Positions 30,985 to 42,015 of a stretch of 64,000 bases of DNA are shown piece after piece. The notes beneath the pieces are model-generated. The model was not told where the DNA came from, made no database searches, and saw only the letters and a program-made list of their open reading frames with translations. A program made the position numbers and the translations under genes. The stretch spans positions 1,736,001 to 1,800,000 of the forward strand of contig JAULSR010000002.1 in NCBI GenBank assembly GCA_030512295.1, in the 5' to 3' direction. The DNA is from Bombardia bombarda (taxonomy: Eukaryota > Ascomycota > Sordariomycetes > Sordariales > Lasiosphaeriaceae). Position 1 is the stretch's first letter; each line of letters starts with the position of its first letter.

Positions 30985-31115
30985 AGGTGACAATATCGTT
31001 CATCAACTCGACCAGTGCAAGGCATACACAATGTGTTGGTGAGTCTGCCGCCATTTTTAGTGGGTTCTGCCGCTGGTTTGGACATCGCATTAGCCAGGAG
31101 CCTGGCGCTAAGCAC
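30985..31115 (-). repeat. Inverted repeat, right copy
   Basis: The reverse complement of this stretch matches 18285-18402 (shared GCTAATGCGA, AAACCAGC, CAGAACCCACTAAA, ATGGCGGCAGAC and TTGATGAACGAT blocks). It sits in the divergent region between the nuclease-like gene and recombinase 2. Confidence 0.75.
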
Positions 31116-31449
31116 CCCGCCGCGCACATCTCCAGGTACCTTGTACCTACACCCCACCACCAGAAATTCTTGAGCCATAATCGCGGCCTCTGTTTTTTGC
31201 TTCCGGGTTCCCGGCTCCAGGGCAGCAGTCGAAAATGGCCCCCGTCTCAGCCTTCAAGTGGCCGCGCTCGCGCGCCTCTGGCCATACGAAGCGCTTGCTC
31301 TGCACTGTCTCAAAGCTCTCTCTGAAGCGATCCTGGTATTGCTGGAGCCACCTACCTCTCGCTGGTCCAGAACCACCAATAGTTATTCCATCTCTCTTTC
31401 ACCTTCTTGTTATCGGGGCGCCGGCGGTATTGTTCAATATTACCAAAAT

Positions 31450-33849
31450 ATGACGCGCCGCCGCGTCCGGCAGGACGACTTGTATGAGTACTCTGACGGC
31501 TCGAATTGGTCGGACGGCGAATCTTCGTGGGACGAGGATGATGACGAAGTGTTCGACGTCGAGGCTGATAATAATGAGTATGAGACCGATCTATCGGACA
31601 TTGATGACTTCGACCCAAACGATATCGACGTAGAAGATGCGGCAAAGCTCTTTGAGGGAAACCTGTACCCTCCAGAATACTATGTCAGAGGCATACACGA
31701 GTTTAAGGAGTCGGCGTTCGACGGTCAAGACTACAGTGCGGGGAGTACAGTGCTCCTTGATGGAATAGAGGATCTCTGGAATCAGTATGTTAAGTGACCT
31801 AGGCTGCTACCACTTCAGATTATGCTAATAAGCTACAGGTATTGCGCGTTCATCAAGTACGACCCCCAGAGGGCCTTTGAGTCTATCACTCTCGCATTCC
31901 TCAACTCCTTCTTTGACTGGCTACTGAGCCAGAGAACTGGTAAGGATGGGAGGAAGAAGAGGGGAACGACTAAGAGCAGCTCTCTCGGGACGTACTGGAA
32001 GGTATATCGGCTCGTCTACGAGAGGGCTACGGGGGAGAAGCTCGATGCAAAATTGAACCGGAAAATGCACAGGGTAGGCCCGCTGCCATAGTTTACAGGT
32101 TGCACCCTGGCTAACACCTATAGGTTCTCAAACTTCTTGCCAAAAAGCACCACCTGAGCGACCAGAAACGCGAGAATAGGTGCATGACAATCGACAACCT
32201 CAAGGAGCAGGTCGATACGACACTACGCACCACCAAGAAATCGTTTGGCCTAGGAGAGCTCCGAATCCTTTGCATCTTGTTCCTCCTCTTGCTCGCCCCA
32301 ACCGGTGCTCGCCCTACCTCGGTCCTTCTCCTCCGCTTCGGAGATATCCGTGTGGTATTAGCCCGAGATCCTGACGGCGGTCTACATAAGATCCTGATCA
32401 AGTTCACCCTGGAGTTCACGAAGACGTATCTTGGTAGTAAAGATGCGAAAACTGTGACGATCCCTGAAGTCCTATTCGACCCATCCCTGACTCTTAGTGT
32501 TCAAACCTTCCTCCTCGGCATTCTCTTCCGGCATCGGGCCTTCGAGGCGCCAAGTTTGACCTGCCCCGAGAGGCTGACCCAACTTGATATCCACCCAGGC
32601 GAACAGGAGCTACCTATACCGCTGAAGGCCAGCATAAAGGATGTCTATATTTTCCGCCGCGCCATCAAGACACTGGTTGGCTACGAGATATCGTCAAACG
32701 AGCTCATCAGCTACGGGATGATGGCAGGCTGGATCAAGAGGTGTGGTGAGATCGCAGGGATGGAAGTGCCGACAATCCCGTATAATTTGCGGTACAATGC
32801 CGGTAATGTGTTTGACAGGAGCAGTGGGTTTTGTCTCGCGCCACCTTAAGAAAATTCCTAGCTAATGGTCTACAGATGAGGTGAGCGATGCGACTAGGAA
32901 CCTAATGCTAGACCACGCAAACTCGACTCCGTTCCAAAGGCACTACCTCGGGCGTCAAATTGTGGGAGACCCATATGCAATCATTCGTGGGCTGAAGCCG
33001 CAGGATGCTTTGGTACAGGCATCCTGCAGCATCGGCCATTCCATCAGCAAACGGCGTCCCGTAGATCTGACGGCCGACCAAGCGGCATCTATCAATCTCC
33101 ACCCCACCATCAAACAGCTGGCCCGCCACATCGAGGAACTCCGTCAACGACAAAAGCGCTCGCGCGGGGCCATGGACAAGTATAAGGACGCGGTTCGCAA
33201 GCTCCGGAGTGAGAAGCAGAGGCTCAAGCGAGCCCTTAAACAGCAGATCAGGGACGAGTGGACCGATAAACAAGCCGTAGTCGACATCGAAGCCCAACTC
33301 AACGGCCTTGGCTTGGTTAAGGACTCGACGGTCGAGGCCTCCAACTGCCCAATGCGCCCCGCTCAGAAGCGATTGGTGGATGCCCTCATGGCCCCAGTCG
33401 AAGCTTCAATTGAAGGTCAATACCAGCGAAGAGATGCTGCGATCAACGCGATTGTGGCCTACTGCGCTGTGGTGGAAGGACCAGCTACGTGCCGCACTAA
33501 CAGTTCTACCGCTAATATTGCACAGCAGTCCGTCAAAGGCGACCCTCCTATAAGCAGCTGTTTACATGTGGCTGCCATGTCCGTCTTTATAACGAAAGAC
33601 GAAGACAGGCCAAGAAGATGCTTCCTTTGCGTTGGTGAAGCGCTCTGTCTGGAGCCAGATGATCCCCGCATCGATAAACTCATTCACCTATTCTACACGT
33701 CCGGTGACTTGACGAAACACTTCAGGCGACGGCACCTGGCAAACCTCCGGGAGGATGATAGGCTCCAATGCCAAGTTTGCGTGATGCCGCTAGACCACAA
33801 AATGCATCTCCAAAACCATGCCCGTCGGATCCACGGCACTGTGTCCTAA
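31450..33849 (+). CDS. DUF3435 tyrosine recombinase 2 (Starship captain family)
   Basis: Four exons (31450..31784, 31839..32073, 32124..32823, 32876..33849) give 747 aa, colinear with recombinase 1 and by eye about three quarters identical. Arg253 ('APTGARP'), Arg413 ('YNLRYNA'), His437 ('DHAN') and candidate nucleophile Tyr447 ('RHYLGR') are all present. The acidic N-terminus, coiled coil and two C-terminal Cys/His motifs ('CFLCVG', 'CQVCVMPLDH...H') are retained. It lacks the intron found at 15682-15753 in copy 1. The two ATGs lie 16.8 kb apart on the same strand. This could be a second, nested or adjacent Starship, or a duplicated captain. No frame break is seen. Confidence 0.9.
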
Positions 33850-34227
33850 AAACCATATGTTATTCAAGTGGGTTCTTTTTCCTGCCCGACTCTTCGTAAC
33901 TGTTCTTGACCTTCCTCTTCCTTCACGTCCTCCCCGGCGCGATCTCCTTAATCCGATCCCTCCGGAGCACATGAATGGACATTTTTCCCGCTAGTAATTA
34001 GACAGAGTAGATAAATTTTCACTGTCTGCATAAACTATTTTAGATAGACCTACCATGCAATTAATGCTATCATCTTCAACACCAGCTGTCAATCCGCACA
34101 AAACGCGGCAGAAGAGCTATGAACCAGGTGACCCAGCCAACTAGTCTATCCTATAGCAGCTATACCGCGGGCGTTGGCCGTGACCCAGGCTGTACCAATC
34201 CGCGATTAAGGCGCTCAGTGTCTGGAC
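33850..34227. other. Spacer downstream of recombinase 2
   Basis: A+T-richer than the gene and without coding signal; probably its 3' UTR and the lead-in to the minisatellites. Confidence 0.5.
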
Positions 34228-34585
34228 GGGGTTCTGGTTAACCAGAGAGGGGAGAGGCATGGGTTCTGGTTAACCCGAAGCAGAAAGGCAGGGGTTCTGG
34301 CTGACCAGAAAACAGAAAGGCAGGGGTTCTGGTTAACCAGAAAACAGAATGGCAGGGGTTCTGGTTAACCAGAAGCAGAATGGCAGGGGTACTGGTTAAC
34401 CCGAAGCAGAAAGGCAGGGGTTCTGGCTGACCAGAAACAGAAAAGCAGGGCTTCTGGTTGACCAGAGAGCAGAGATTCAGGGGTTCTGGTTAACCAGAAA
34501 ACAGAAGGGTAGGGGTTCTGGTTGACCAGAGACGAGAAACCTGAAAACACAAAGACAGGGGTTCTTAGCCAGAAAGCAGGAAAGA
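34228..34585. repeat. Minisatellite A (33 bp, palindromic core)
   Basis: About eleven tandem units of roughly 33 bp of the form GGGGTTCTGGTTAACCAG plus an A-rich spacer (AAACAGAAWGGCA). The core TTCTGGTTAACCAGAA is a perfect 16-bp palindrome; variants such as GGCTGACCAG and GGTTGACCAG keep partial symmetry. Confidence 0.92.
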
Positions 34586-34784
34586 TGGAGCAGCACCTGC
34601 TCGATCAGCAACGTGAAAGACCAAGCCCCTTGCCTTGTGCATTAGGCGATGTATGGTGACTATTTTAAACAAGCGCCGAAAGTCTCCAATTAAATTTCCA
34701 CCGTGAACAGCCGGCGCTTACTGAAGCGATCGTGATTCGCGTTGTGGCTAAATTTAAAAAGGACGTAGTTCAAAGGCGCCCGCT

Positions 34785-35345
34785 CATTACTAGGCACGGC
34801 ACGACCGACGGCGCTCACGCAACACCTCCTCCAAAGAACACTATGGGTACTAGTCACGTAGAGAGCTGTCCACGTCGTTACTAGAGATGGTGCAGGCATA
34901 TAGCCGGCGTTACTAGACATTGTGGGGGACCTTGCCGTGCGTTACTAGACACGGTGGAGGCCGATGGTTGGTGTTACTAGACACCATGGGAGGCCTGTCC
35001 CTGTGTTACTAGACACCTTGCAAGCCGATGGCTAGTGTTACTGGACACCATGAGGGGAGTGTGCCTATGACCAGTGTTACCTGGACACCATGGGGAGGCT
35101 GTCCTGCGTTACTAGACACAATGCAGGCCTATGGCTGGTGTTACTAGACACCGTGGGGAGCCTTGCCCTGCGTTACTAGACACGGTACAGGGCCATTGCC
35201 GGTGTTACTAGACACGGTGTAGGCCCCTGCCCTGCGTTACTAGACACAATGCAACCCTATGGCTGGTGTTACTAGGCACCGTGGAGTGCCTGCCCTGCGT
35301 TACTAGACACCATGAGGGGTGTGACCGGTGTTACTGGACACGCTG
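34785..35345. repeat. Minisatellite B (about 33 bp, GTTACTAGACAC core)
   Basis: About fifteen copies of GTTACTAGACAC spaced 30-37 bp. The linkers alternate between a GGCCTATGGCTGGT type and a CCTGCCCTGC type, giving a higher-order dimer of about 65 bp. Confidence 0.9.
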
Positions 35346-35839
35346 CAAAGTATGGGCCCGACGCCATGGGGTGGCTGCTCTACACGCTACCTGGTCGTGG
35401 CCTGGAGCCGGGGATCCGGGTTGCAACACACACTGGTTCTGTGTCCGGGATCCTGGGTTCAGCATCCTGAATTCCGGCTCCTTGGATTCCATTGCGGCTC
35501 CGAAAGGTGCGGTGTCACTTTTAGCGCCCTTGGGGTTGCCGTTCCTACAGCCAATAAAATCTTGCGTCTCGATGGAATCTAACTAACTAGATTTAAATAA
35601 TACTAATGAGATTTCAATATTCTGATCTCGAAATCATCCCTCATTCTTGATCTCATCTAGGGCAGTGGCGTGAAGGCAATTAATTGGCTGGTATTTTTAG
35701 ATATGCGTCAATGTCTCCAATTGAATCCCACTGTTTAGCCGTTCGCGCTTATTGGAGTGCTCAGCCAGGTCTTCCTTGACAACTTATTCTCGTTTCCCAA
35801 ATACAGGATCTGTAAACCCAAGATTAAATATATATGGGA

Positions 35840-36330
35840 ATCTACTGGTGGCTCTACTGGTAGGCACTGGTGGTCTGAGTCACAGAAACCCTCGCATTTA
35901 GGAAATGGGATGGGAGAACGAATCTACCAGTAGATCTACCAGTGACAGAAACCTGCATTTAGGAAATGGGTTTGAGAATTAAATCTACCAGTAGATCTAC
36001 CAGTAGGTCTCCTTACATTTAGGAAATGAGATTGAGAACAACCAGTAGATCTACCAGTAGGTCTGAGCTCCTTACATTTAGGAAATGAGATTGAGAACAA
36101 CTACCAGTAGATCTACCAGTAGGTCTGAGAGCTCCTTACATTTAGGAAATGGGATTGAGAACAACTACCAGTAGATCTACTGGTGGATTTACCGGGTGGA
36201 TTTTGAATCCTATTTCCAAAATGCTATTTCCAAAATGTGGGGACTCCAGACTACTGGTAGATCTACTGGTAGATATGAATCCCATTTTCTAAATGCGAGG
36301 TGCTTTCTGTGACTCAGACTTCCAGTAGAT
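35840..36330. repeat. Minisatellite C (about 60 bp, CTACCAGTAGATC units)
   Basis: Imperfect units combine CTACCAGTAGATCTACCAGT with TTACATTTAGGAAATGRGAT. At the two ends the orientation flips (CTACTGGTAGATCTACTGGT), and ACCAGTAGATCTACTGGT near 36168 is a perfect palindrome, so the array is itself partly inverted. Confidence 0.88.
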
Positions 36331-36498
36331 CCACTGTAGTCCTGATTATGGTTTGTGAAATGAAGAGGTATGGAACTTGACAAATGATTGCTGTGTTGCT
36401 ATTCTTAGGTCGGTTCCGACAGACTGGTTTAGTAGCCCCCTACATATGCGGGGCGCCAGACAGGGTACTGCTCCACCACCTTCACTCAAGCAAGCAAG

Positions 36499-36911
36499 TT
36501 ACATACATGGCTTTGAAGTTTCCCCTTCATTATGTACTACCCTGCCATGGGATTGGTTGCTATCTGACTGTTCCTTAGCCGCCTCAATCTCGGACGGCCT
36601 GTACTTTTGTCGCTCAAAGCTTGCCGGCGTTCTTCTAACTGGCAAAGGGTAAGTTTTATCCTGTTTAAAGTAAGTATTCAGCAGGCTTCGGGCTCTGGTA
36701 TCCATACAATTTCCATAGGTGGTGTTGGGAAAGAGGTATCCTGAGTGGAACAGTAATCGTAGTAGCGACCTTTACGACGTAATACAATGTAAATATCAGC
36801 TCCATAACGACGGCTCATTTCGTCACCCCGGTGCATGATATTTTTGGTTGCTCTTAGAAAATTCTCATTAGTTCTGTCTCGCTTGGGGTGGGGATTCATC
36901 GGTTCAGTCAT
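36499..36911 (-). CDS. MADS-box-like small protein
   Basis: Exons 36911..36708 and 36660..36499 give 121 aa. Exon 1 carries 'KRDRTNENFLRATKNIMHRGDEMSRRYGADIYIVLRRKGRYYDYCST', which follows the SRF/MADS pattern (K/R-rich start, helix, 'aDiyv.irr.GryytY.St'). Exon 2 continues 'DKTYPLPVRRTPASF', as in short fungal MADS-like proteins. The intron (GTATGG donor, TTTAAACAG acceptor) removes an in-frame stop. The helix is more divergent than in Mcm1-type factors, so DNA binding is plausible but unproven. It lies inside the long inverted repeat. Confidence 0.6.
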
Positions 36912-37126
36912 CTTTGCGTGATGAGAATAGAATACTGCTAGGAGGGATAGGATGGATGTGCCTTTTATACTATCAGAGGCATCAAAGACTCGCAGAGGCC
37001 AATAATTGGTGTTCTATTTTTAGATACAAAGTGACACCGCACCTTTCGGAGCCATGGAATCCAAGGAGCCGGAATTCAGGATGCTGAACCCAGGATCCCG
37101 GACACAAAACCCCAAATTACGGATGC

Positions 37127-37709
37127 CAGGCACTAAAAAGAGGTCATATGGGCTTACCCGCCCGAAGGGCTTTGGGTTGTTCCCCTCTGATCGCTACAGC
37201 GGACTTTACTGTGCGTTGCACGGCTGGCTGCACTCTGCTGTGGATTGCACTGCTGTGTCTTTTATTATGACCTGGGGTTGCGCCTAGTTGCCCCAGACTT
37301 GCCTGTGGCAGGAGCTTCTCTATAGCACAGGTTTCAGTGAGTGCACCTCGTTTTGGCGGACTTCCCTGTGGTGGATTTCCCAGGCTAAGCCACCCAACAT
37401 CTAGGGTCACTTCCTTGGCTACAGGCACCGAGAACCCGGGTCTGCGGTGACCATCCGTTCCTTCAGCACCGCCGGGCATTTGCTATGCATGATGAGGCAC
37501 ACTTATAAGTCTCGTGAGCAATAGAAAATATTTTAAGTACAGTTCCTCCCCCCCTTTTAGACCTCGACCTAAAGATATTGCGTCTTTACTATGTTATACC
37601 CTAATGGTTTTTAAGGGTGAAAGCTATCCTCGGTCAGTTATACAGATACTGCTAAAAGGCGGTTTGTGGTAGAAGTAGGAGAGGTTGACCTCTCGGCCGC
37701 GGAACTCCG
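37127..37709. other. Spacer
   Basis: Mixed sequence between the inverted-repeat unit and minisatellite D, with a T-rich patch near 37545-37630. No gene is supported. Confidence 0.5.
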
Positions 37710-38060
37710 TACCCATGGCAGCCGAGTCCAGGGAAGCCGGATCCATGGCATACACATCCAGGGAAGCCGGGTCCATGGCAACCGCATCCAGGGAAACCGG
37801 ATCCATGGCAACCACATCCAGGGAAACCGGATCCATGGCAACCACATCCAGGGAAGCCGGGTCCAGGCAACCGCATCGAGGGAACCCCAAAGCTGAGAAA
37901 GCGTATTTAGGGAGCCGCGTTCCGGGGAGCCCGGATTCAGGGGAGCCACATCAGAGGAACCGCCGTCCAGGGAAACCATGTCCATGGCCCCCCTATCCCT
38001 GGGTCCCGCCTCCATGGAAACCCAATCCAGGGCAGCCGCATCCCCGATCCCGGTTCTCCA
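37710..38060. repeat. Minisatellite D (30 bp, CCATGG/GGATCC units)
   Basis: Six well-conserved 30-bp units (37712-37880) of the form ATCCAGGGAAACCGG-ATCCATGGCAACCAC are followed by more diverged copies to about 38060. The unit length is a multiple of three, so both strands show long spurious repetitive frames ('AMDPVSLDVV' on the minus strand). Confidence 0.92.
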
Positions 38061-38253
38061 CACCTGTCACCCTCTTTCTTCCACTGGTGAGCAGCGGTCG
38101 TTGGTATCCGTAAACCCGGCTTCTGGAAACCATCCCAACAGTCCCATGTTCAATATAAATACCCAGATCTAATCCTCTCAGCGGAGCGGACACGGTTGTT
38201 TCACTGCGCTTGTTTCTAAAGAACGCCGATCCCACGCTGACGTTACATGGACG

Positions 38254-39025
38254 ATGTCGCGATTACATATCGACCAAGGCTCAGTTCAAAACATGAGCAA
38301 AGCTCCCTTCCAAGTTGACGTGGTTGCACAAGCCCTAATCAGAAACGATGCTAGGCAACACTTCGCAGAACATTGTGAAATTATACACAAGGGTTGGGCA
38401 TTGTTGTTAGATAAGACAACACTGCCAGACAATACCACATGGACAGACAGCCGTGTGGTAGACGCGATTAGGGCCTTAGACAACATCATTAAATGCCCGG
38501 AGAATAATATCCACTTGAGGATTGCCTATGTCCAACTAGGACGGATGATGACCTGTCTCAAAGGGAAGATAAGAAACGGCCGACGACACGGGCTGTTTGT
38601 TAGCAAGCGTAGCCAACGGGACGCTACCGTCGCTATTAATCATTACCTTAGTGCTACCGGAAGAACGGACAGGGAGGAAGTCCGCGAACTTATACGCATG
38701 AGCAATCGCTGGGCTGCCCTTCCTGGGAGATACCCACTCTTGCTAACCACTTTCACAGATGTGGCTGAAAGAATAATGTACGTCTTATCTCTTCCAATCT
38801 GCTACCGCTCCATGACGCTTATTCCCTCGAAGTAACCAAAGACGTATTACAAACCATAACCTTAAAGCTCTCGCCGAAGAGATCTGTCGGGTCTGTCCAA
38901 CTGCGTTGATTGTAGCCTCGGATTATGTGGCGAAGGATGCGGAGTTAGCTGTCAGATCGGGCCCAGCATATGACCCAGGACGAGCACAAGAGGTGTTAGG
39001 GCAAGTGAAAAAGATGTTGACTTGA
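38254..39025 (+). CDS. Hypothetical protein, 238 aa
   Basis: Exons 38254..38777 and 38833..39025 keep one frame ('...TFTDVAERI' joined to 'INQRRITNHNLKALAEEICRVCPTALIVASDYVAKDAEL...'). The donor is GTACGT and the acceptor CTCGAAG; an alternative acceptor 9 nt downstream keeps the same frame. The protein is helical, soluble and moderately basic, without signal peptide or membrane span. No family is recognised. The long second-exon frame after a clean donor makes a real gene likely. Confidence 0.6.
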
Positions 39026-39333
39026 CTAGAATGCGGAACAACGTCTTGTGTAGTTGTAGAGATGGCAGACGTGATAATGGGCAGGACTTGGCGGTATGGG
39101 AGTAGTGACTTGCCCGTGATGTCATAGCAAGTGTAGCACTTAGGTACTGTGCACTTTGTACTTATTACGCTTTTTGCTGCTTTTACCGCTGATCTTGTCG
39201 CTGTTTGCCGCTGTTTATCGCGTTTTATCTTAGTGAGATGCAGTCCACAGAGACTTCCAAGTCTAGCTATTCGCAGTTACTTCTACCAACCAGGCAGGCG
39301 GCGCCTTGGTCTTTTTTCGAATTCCTGAGCCTA

Positions 39334-42015
39334 TTAGCCTTTATCTCCGAATGTCCGCGGGAGCCCTACCTTCACGGATGCGAAGAACTGCGTGACCGCA
39401 GCTCCGCCCCCGAGCTGTTCCACCTCACCTTCCTCTGCCCTAGCTTTGACGAGCTTCGCCACAGCGAGGACGTATTTCGGCGCGCTCCGCCTCATGTCTT
39501 CGTTGGTAATGGCCGAGTTCGTTATCTGAGCAAGCATGACTTGCATCCAGCGCCTGATATCTGTCCACTGAAGGACGTGGCCACCAAGCGCCAACGTCTG
39601 ATGCTGGCGCACCCGGAACACAAAATGAATCGTCCCCGACATGAAGAAAACAGACTGGCCAGGCTTCAGGATAATATATCTCCAGCGGCCACCTGTATAG
39701 TGGTGGGGATCGGCCGTCCACGAATTTCGCTCCTCCTCCGTCGGACAAGACATCCAGCCGAACCCGATTAACCCTTCCTGGGCAGTGATCCACGTAGCAA
39801 AGCCGTGACTGTCCATATGCGGCACCGTGTTATGGCCCCCTTCCGATAATAGGACCCAGTCGAGAACGTTCTTCCACTCGTTCCACTCCTGCGTTGATGC
39901 TGCTACCCTTTCAGCGCTACCCTCCATCAGCACCGTATTGCGGACTTGAAGGAGAAGCTGACAGTTCTCGCCCGTCAAGAAGTTTGGCATGGAATACGGC
40001 AGGGGGCTCTGCAGATCGAGAATGTTCCACGGGTCGTCGGTATTGTCCTAGGTAAGGAACCGTTTCCGGACTTCGTATGACCGCTTAGTAGAACTGCGAG
40101 ATGGTATTTGCACGGAGACCGACTTGTCGAGGAAGCCCATTCGCCGGAAAAGCTGAGCAATGGGTCTGTCGCCCTTGCTCCATCGGAATTGCTGTTGGCC
40201 TTCCGTGATTATCGGAGCGTCATAAGGAGATCCGGACTCAGCCAGGCTTGCCGCTTCACCCCTAGTGCAAAACAGCGCCTTAACTACGCCCTTGCTACTA
40301 TCTGTGTTCGGCTGCTCGGCCTTTTCTAGCAACTTGTAGATAAGTTTGTCGGTTCCCTTGTTGTGGGAGTCTTCCGATGGCGTGTGCTGGTTAGATTTCT
40401 CCCGCAGCTCAGTAAGGACTTGTCTCTGGTAGGTATCATCTGCTATCCGATTGTGCATCGGTCGGTCTCGGGTAACATCTGGTCTCGCCATGGGTGTAGG
40501 AAGGAACGGTGGAGGCGCGTCGAGCCGGGGCCGTTTTGATACAGGCTTAGTGATATTTGGCAGTGAGGCGGCGTGTTGACGGACGGGGCGATTGATACTA
40601 AAGGGTGTTGCCGCGCTCGAGATGCCTAGGTTCCCCATCAGGGTCGCTTTTTGTGCGAAGGTAATGACCGATGTCTGTGTCGTGAGAAGTTGGAGATGCG
40701 AGCGGTAGAGTTGTGAGAGGAAAGGAGAGAGTTGCTCTGCCGCCTCTGGACCGAACATAAACGGGTTATCTAGGGTTAATAGGAGTGTTGATGTGACCTT
40801 AGCGGGACAGCATCGTGGAGGGATCTTTGGGGCCTTGACTGAGGCAGTAAGTCGAGCTTGTTTCGGCTTGGAGGCTCCCCCGCCCTTGGAGGGCTTGTGG
40901 TAGGATAACTCCTTGCGTGCACGGAGTGACATTTTAGAAGGCTTGTTAGGAGTGGTATTTGTATCGTTAGAGTTATCCAGGAAGTGAGGAGCCTCTGGAG
41001 TCGTTGCGGCCGTGTCCTTTGCTGAACAGGTACTGGATTGGTCGTGGCTGGTAGGTGTTGTGGCATCAGCAAAGAAGGCATCAATGACCTCAGCCACAAT
41101 GTCGTCCGTATTTGAATCCGTATGACTTGGTTGCGATGCCGCGAGTGCGAGCATGTCTAGCGCCGTAGTATTTTGCTGCCCTGGTGGCCCCGTGATGTCG
41201 GCACTGTTGGTTTCCGGCACCGCTGGCGCCTCCGTAGTACCGGTACTGTCGGGCTCAGGTAGGTCGACAGCAAACTCCTTGTGGACCATGAGACCATATT
41301 TATCGAACCCGAAGGTATCCGGTAAGTCTTCGGCAGCTAGTTTTTGGCAGGGAAATGGATCTTCGCGCGACCAATTCCTAAGACTGTCTAGATCAGCCTG
41401 TTCGATCGGGTTGACCAAAGCCGCCACCGGTCGTCGCCGGAAATCCCTAGACCGTTGGAGCATCGACCAGTTCAGACTAACGACAGCTTCCTCCCACACT
41501 GGGACTCTCCGCGCCGTAGTGCGCAGTTGGTTCCAGTATTTCTCTCTCTTGGAGGCCCACTGGTAGTGCTGGACAACGTCTCGACCCCAGCAACGCACCA
41601 CCTCCTTCAGAGCAGAGAGGCGCTTGGATCCGTCTGTGGCCACCCCAAAAAAGCGATCCCACTGTGCTGCATCGTCCTCTTTGTTTGTCGGCGGCGGCTG
41701 GGTCGAGTCTCGGTTCTTGGTCTGCTTCCGCCGTCTGTACTCGGGGCACTCGACCGACATGACATGCTCACAGGCAGCGACCAAGATCTGCAGTCCGGTA
41801 TGTCGATCGAGCAACTCGTCTCGTTTCTGCACGCACAGTTCGTACCGCTGCGCATCGGTCTCGCAGAGGCGGAGTTCTTCGCGGAAGCGGTCGACCTGCG
41901 AGGCTTGGTCGGGCGCTAAAACAATCGCGTCATCGTCGGGTTCGTTGTTCGGACGCATTTCGGCGGGCCGGGACGGTTCGGCATCGTCCAGACGCGGAAC
42001 AGATGAGTGCGCCAT
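39334..42015 (-). CDS. JmjC-like oxygenase protein with internal TAG
   Basis: One frame of 894 codons runs from the ATG at 42015 to the stop at 39334, broken only by TAG at 40050-40048. The first 655 residues are low-complexity and charged, with a coiled segment. The part after the TAG ('DNTDDPWNILDLQSPLP...LTGENCQLL') leads into a cupin/JmjC-like core: 'HMDSHGFATW' supplies the HxD iron ligands, 'GRWRYIILKPGQSVFF.SGTIHFVFRV' the distal His strand, then 'TLALGGHVLQW'. JmjC folds use Fe(II) and 2-oxoglutarate; the substrate is unknown. Either the TAG is a nonsense change (CAG to TAG fits RIP or deamination), or it lies in a 66-nt in-frame intron (GTGCAA at 40113 to the TAG as acceptor). I cannot decide. 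Confidence 0.65.

Larger units (their letters stand above)
35398..37126. mobile_element. 1.7-kb unit bounded by a long inverted repeat
   Basis: 35439-35520 and 37028-37107 are reverse complements over about 80 bp with only a GCA indel (shared AGTGACACCGCACCTTTCGG, GGAATCCAAGGAGCCGGAAT, CCCAGGATCCCGGACAC). Weaker similarity extends outward to about 35398 and 37126. The unit contains minisatellite C and the MADS-like gene. No transposase is inside, so it could be a non-autonomous element or a product of local inversion-duplication. Confidence 0.6.

Noticed and set aside
34228..36330. CRISPR-like look of the palindromic tandem repeats
   Set aside because: Units are contiguous with degenerate, repeated linkers rather than unique spacers, and the organism is eukaryotic.
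37638..38063. Repetitive minus-strand 'DPVSLDVVAM' protein
   Set aside because: The frame is open only because minisatellite D has 30-bp units; there is no start context or non-repeat domain.
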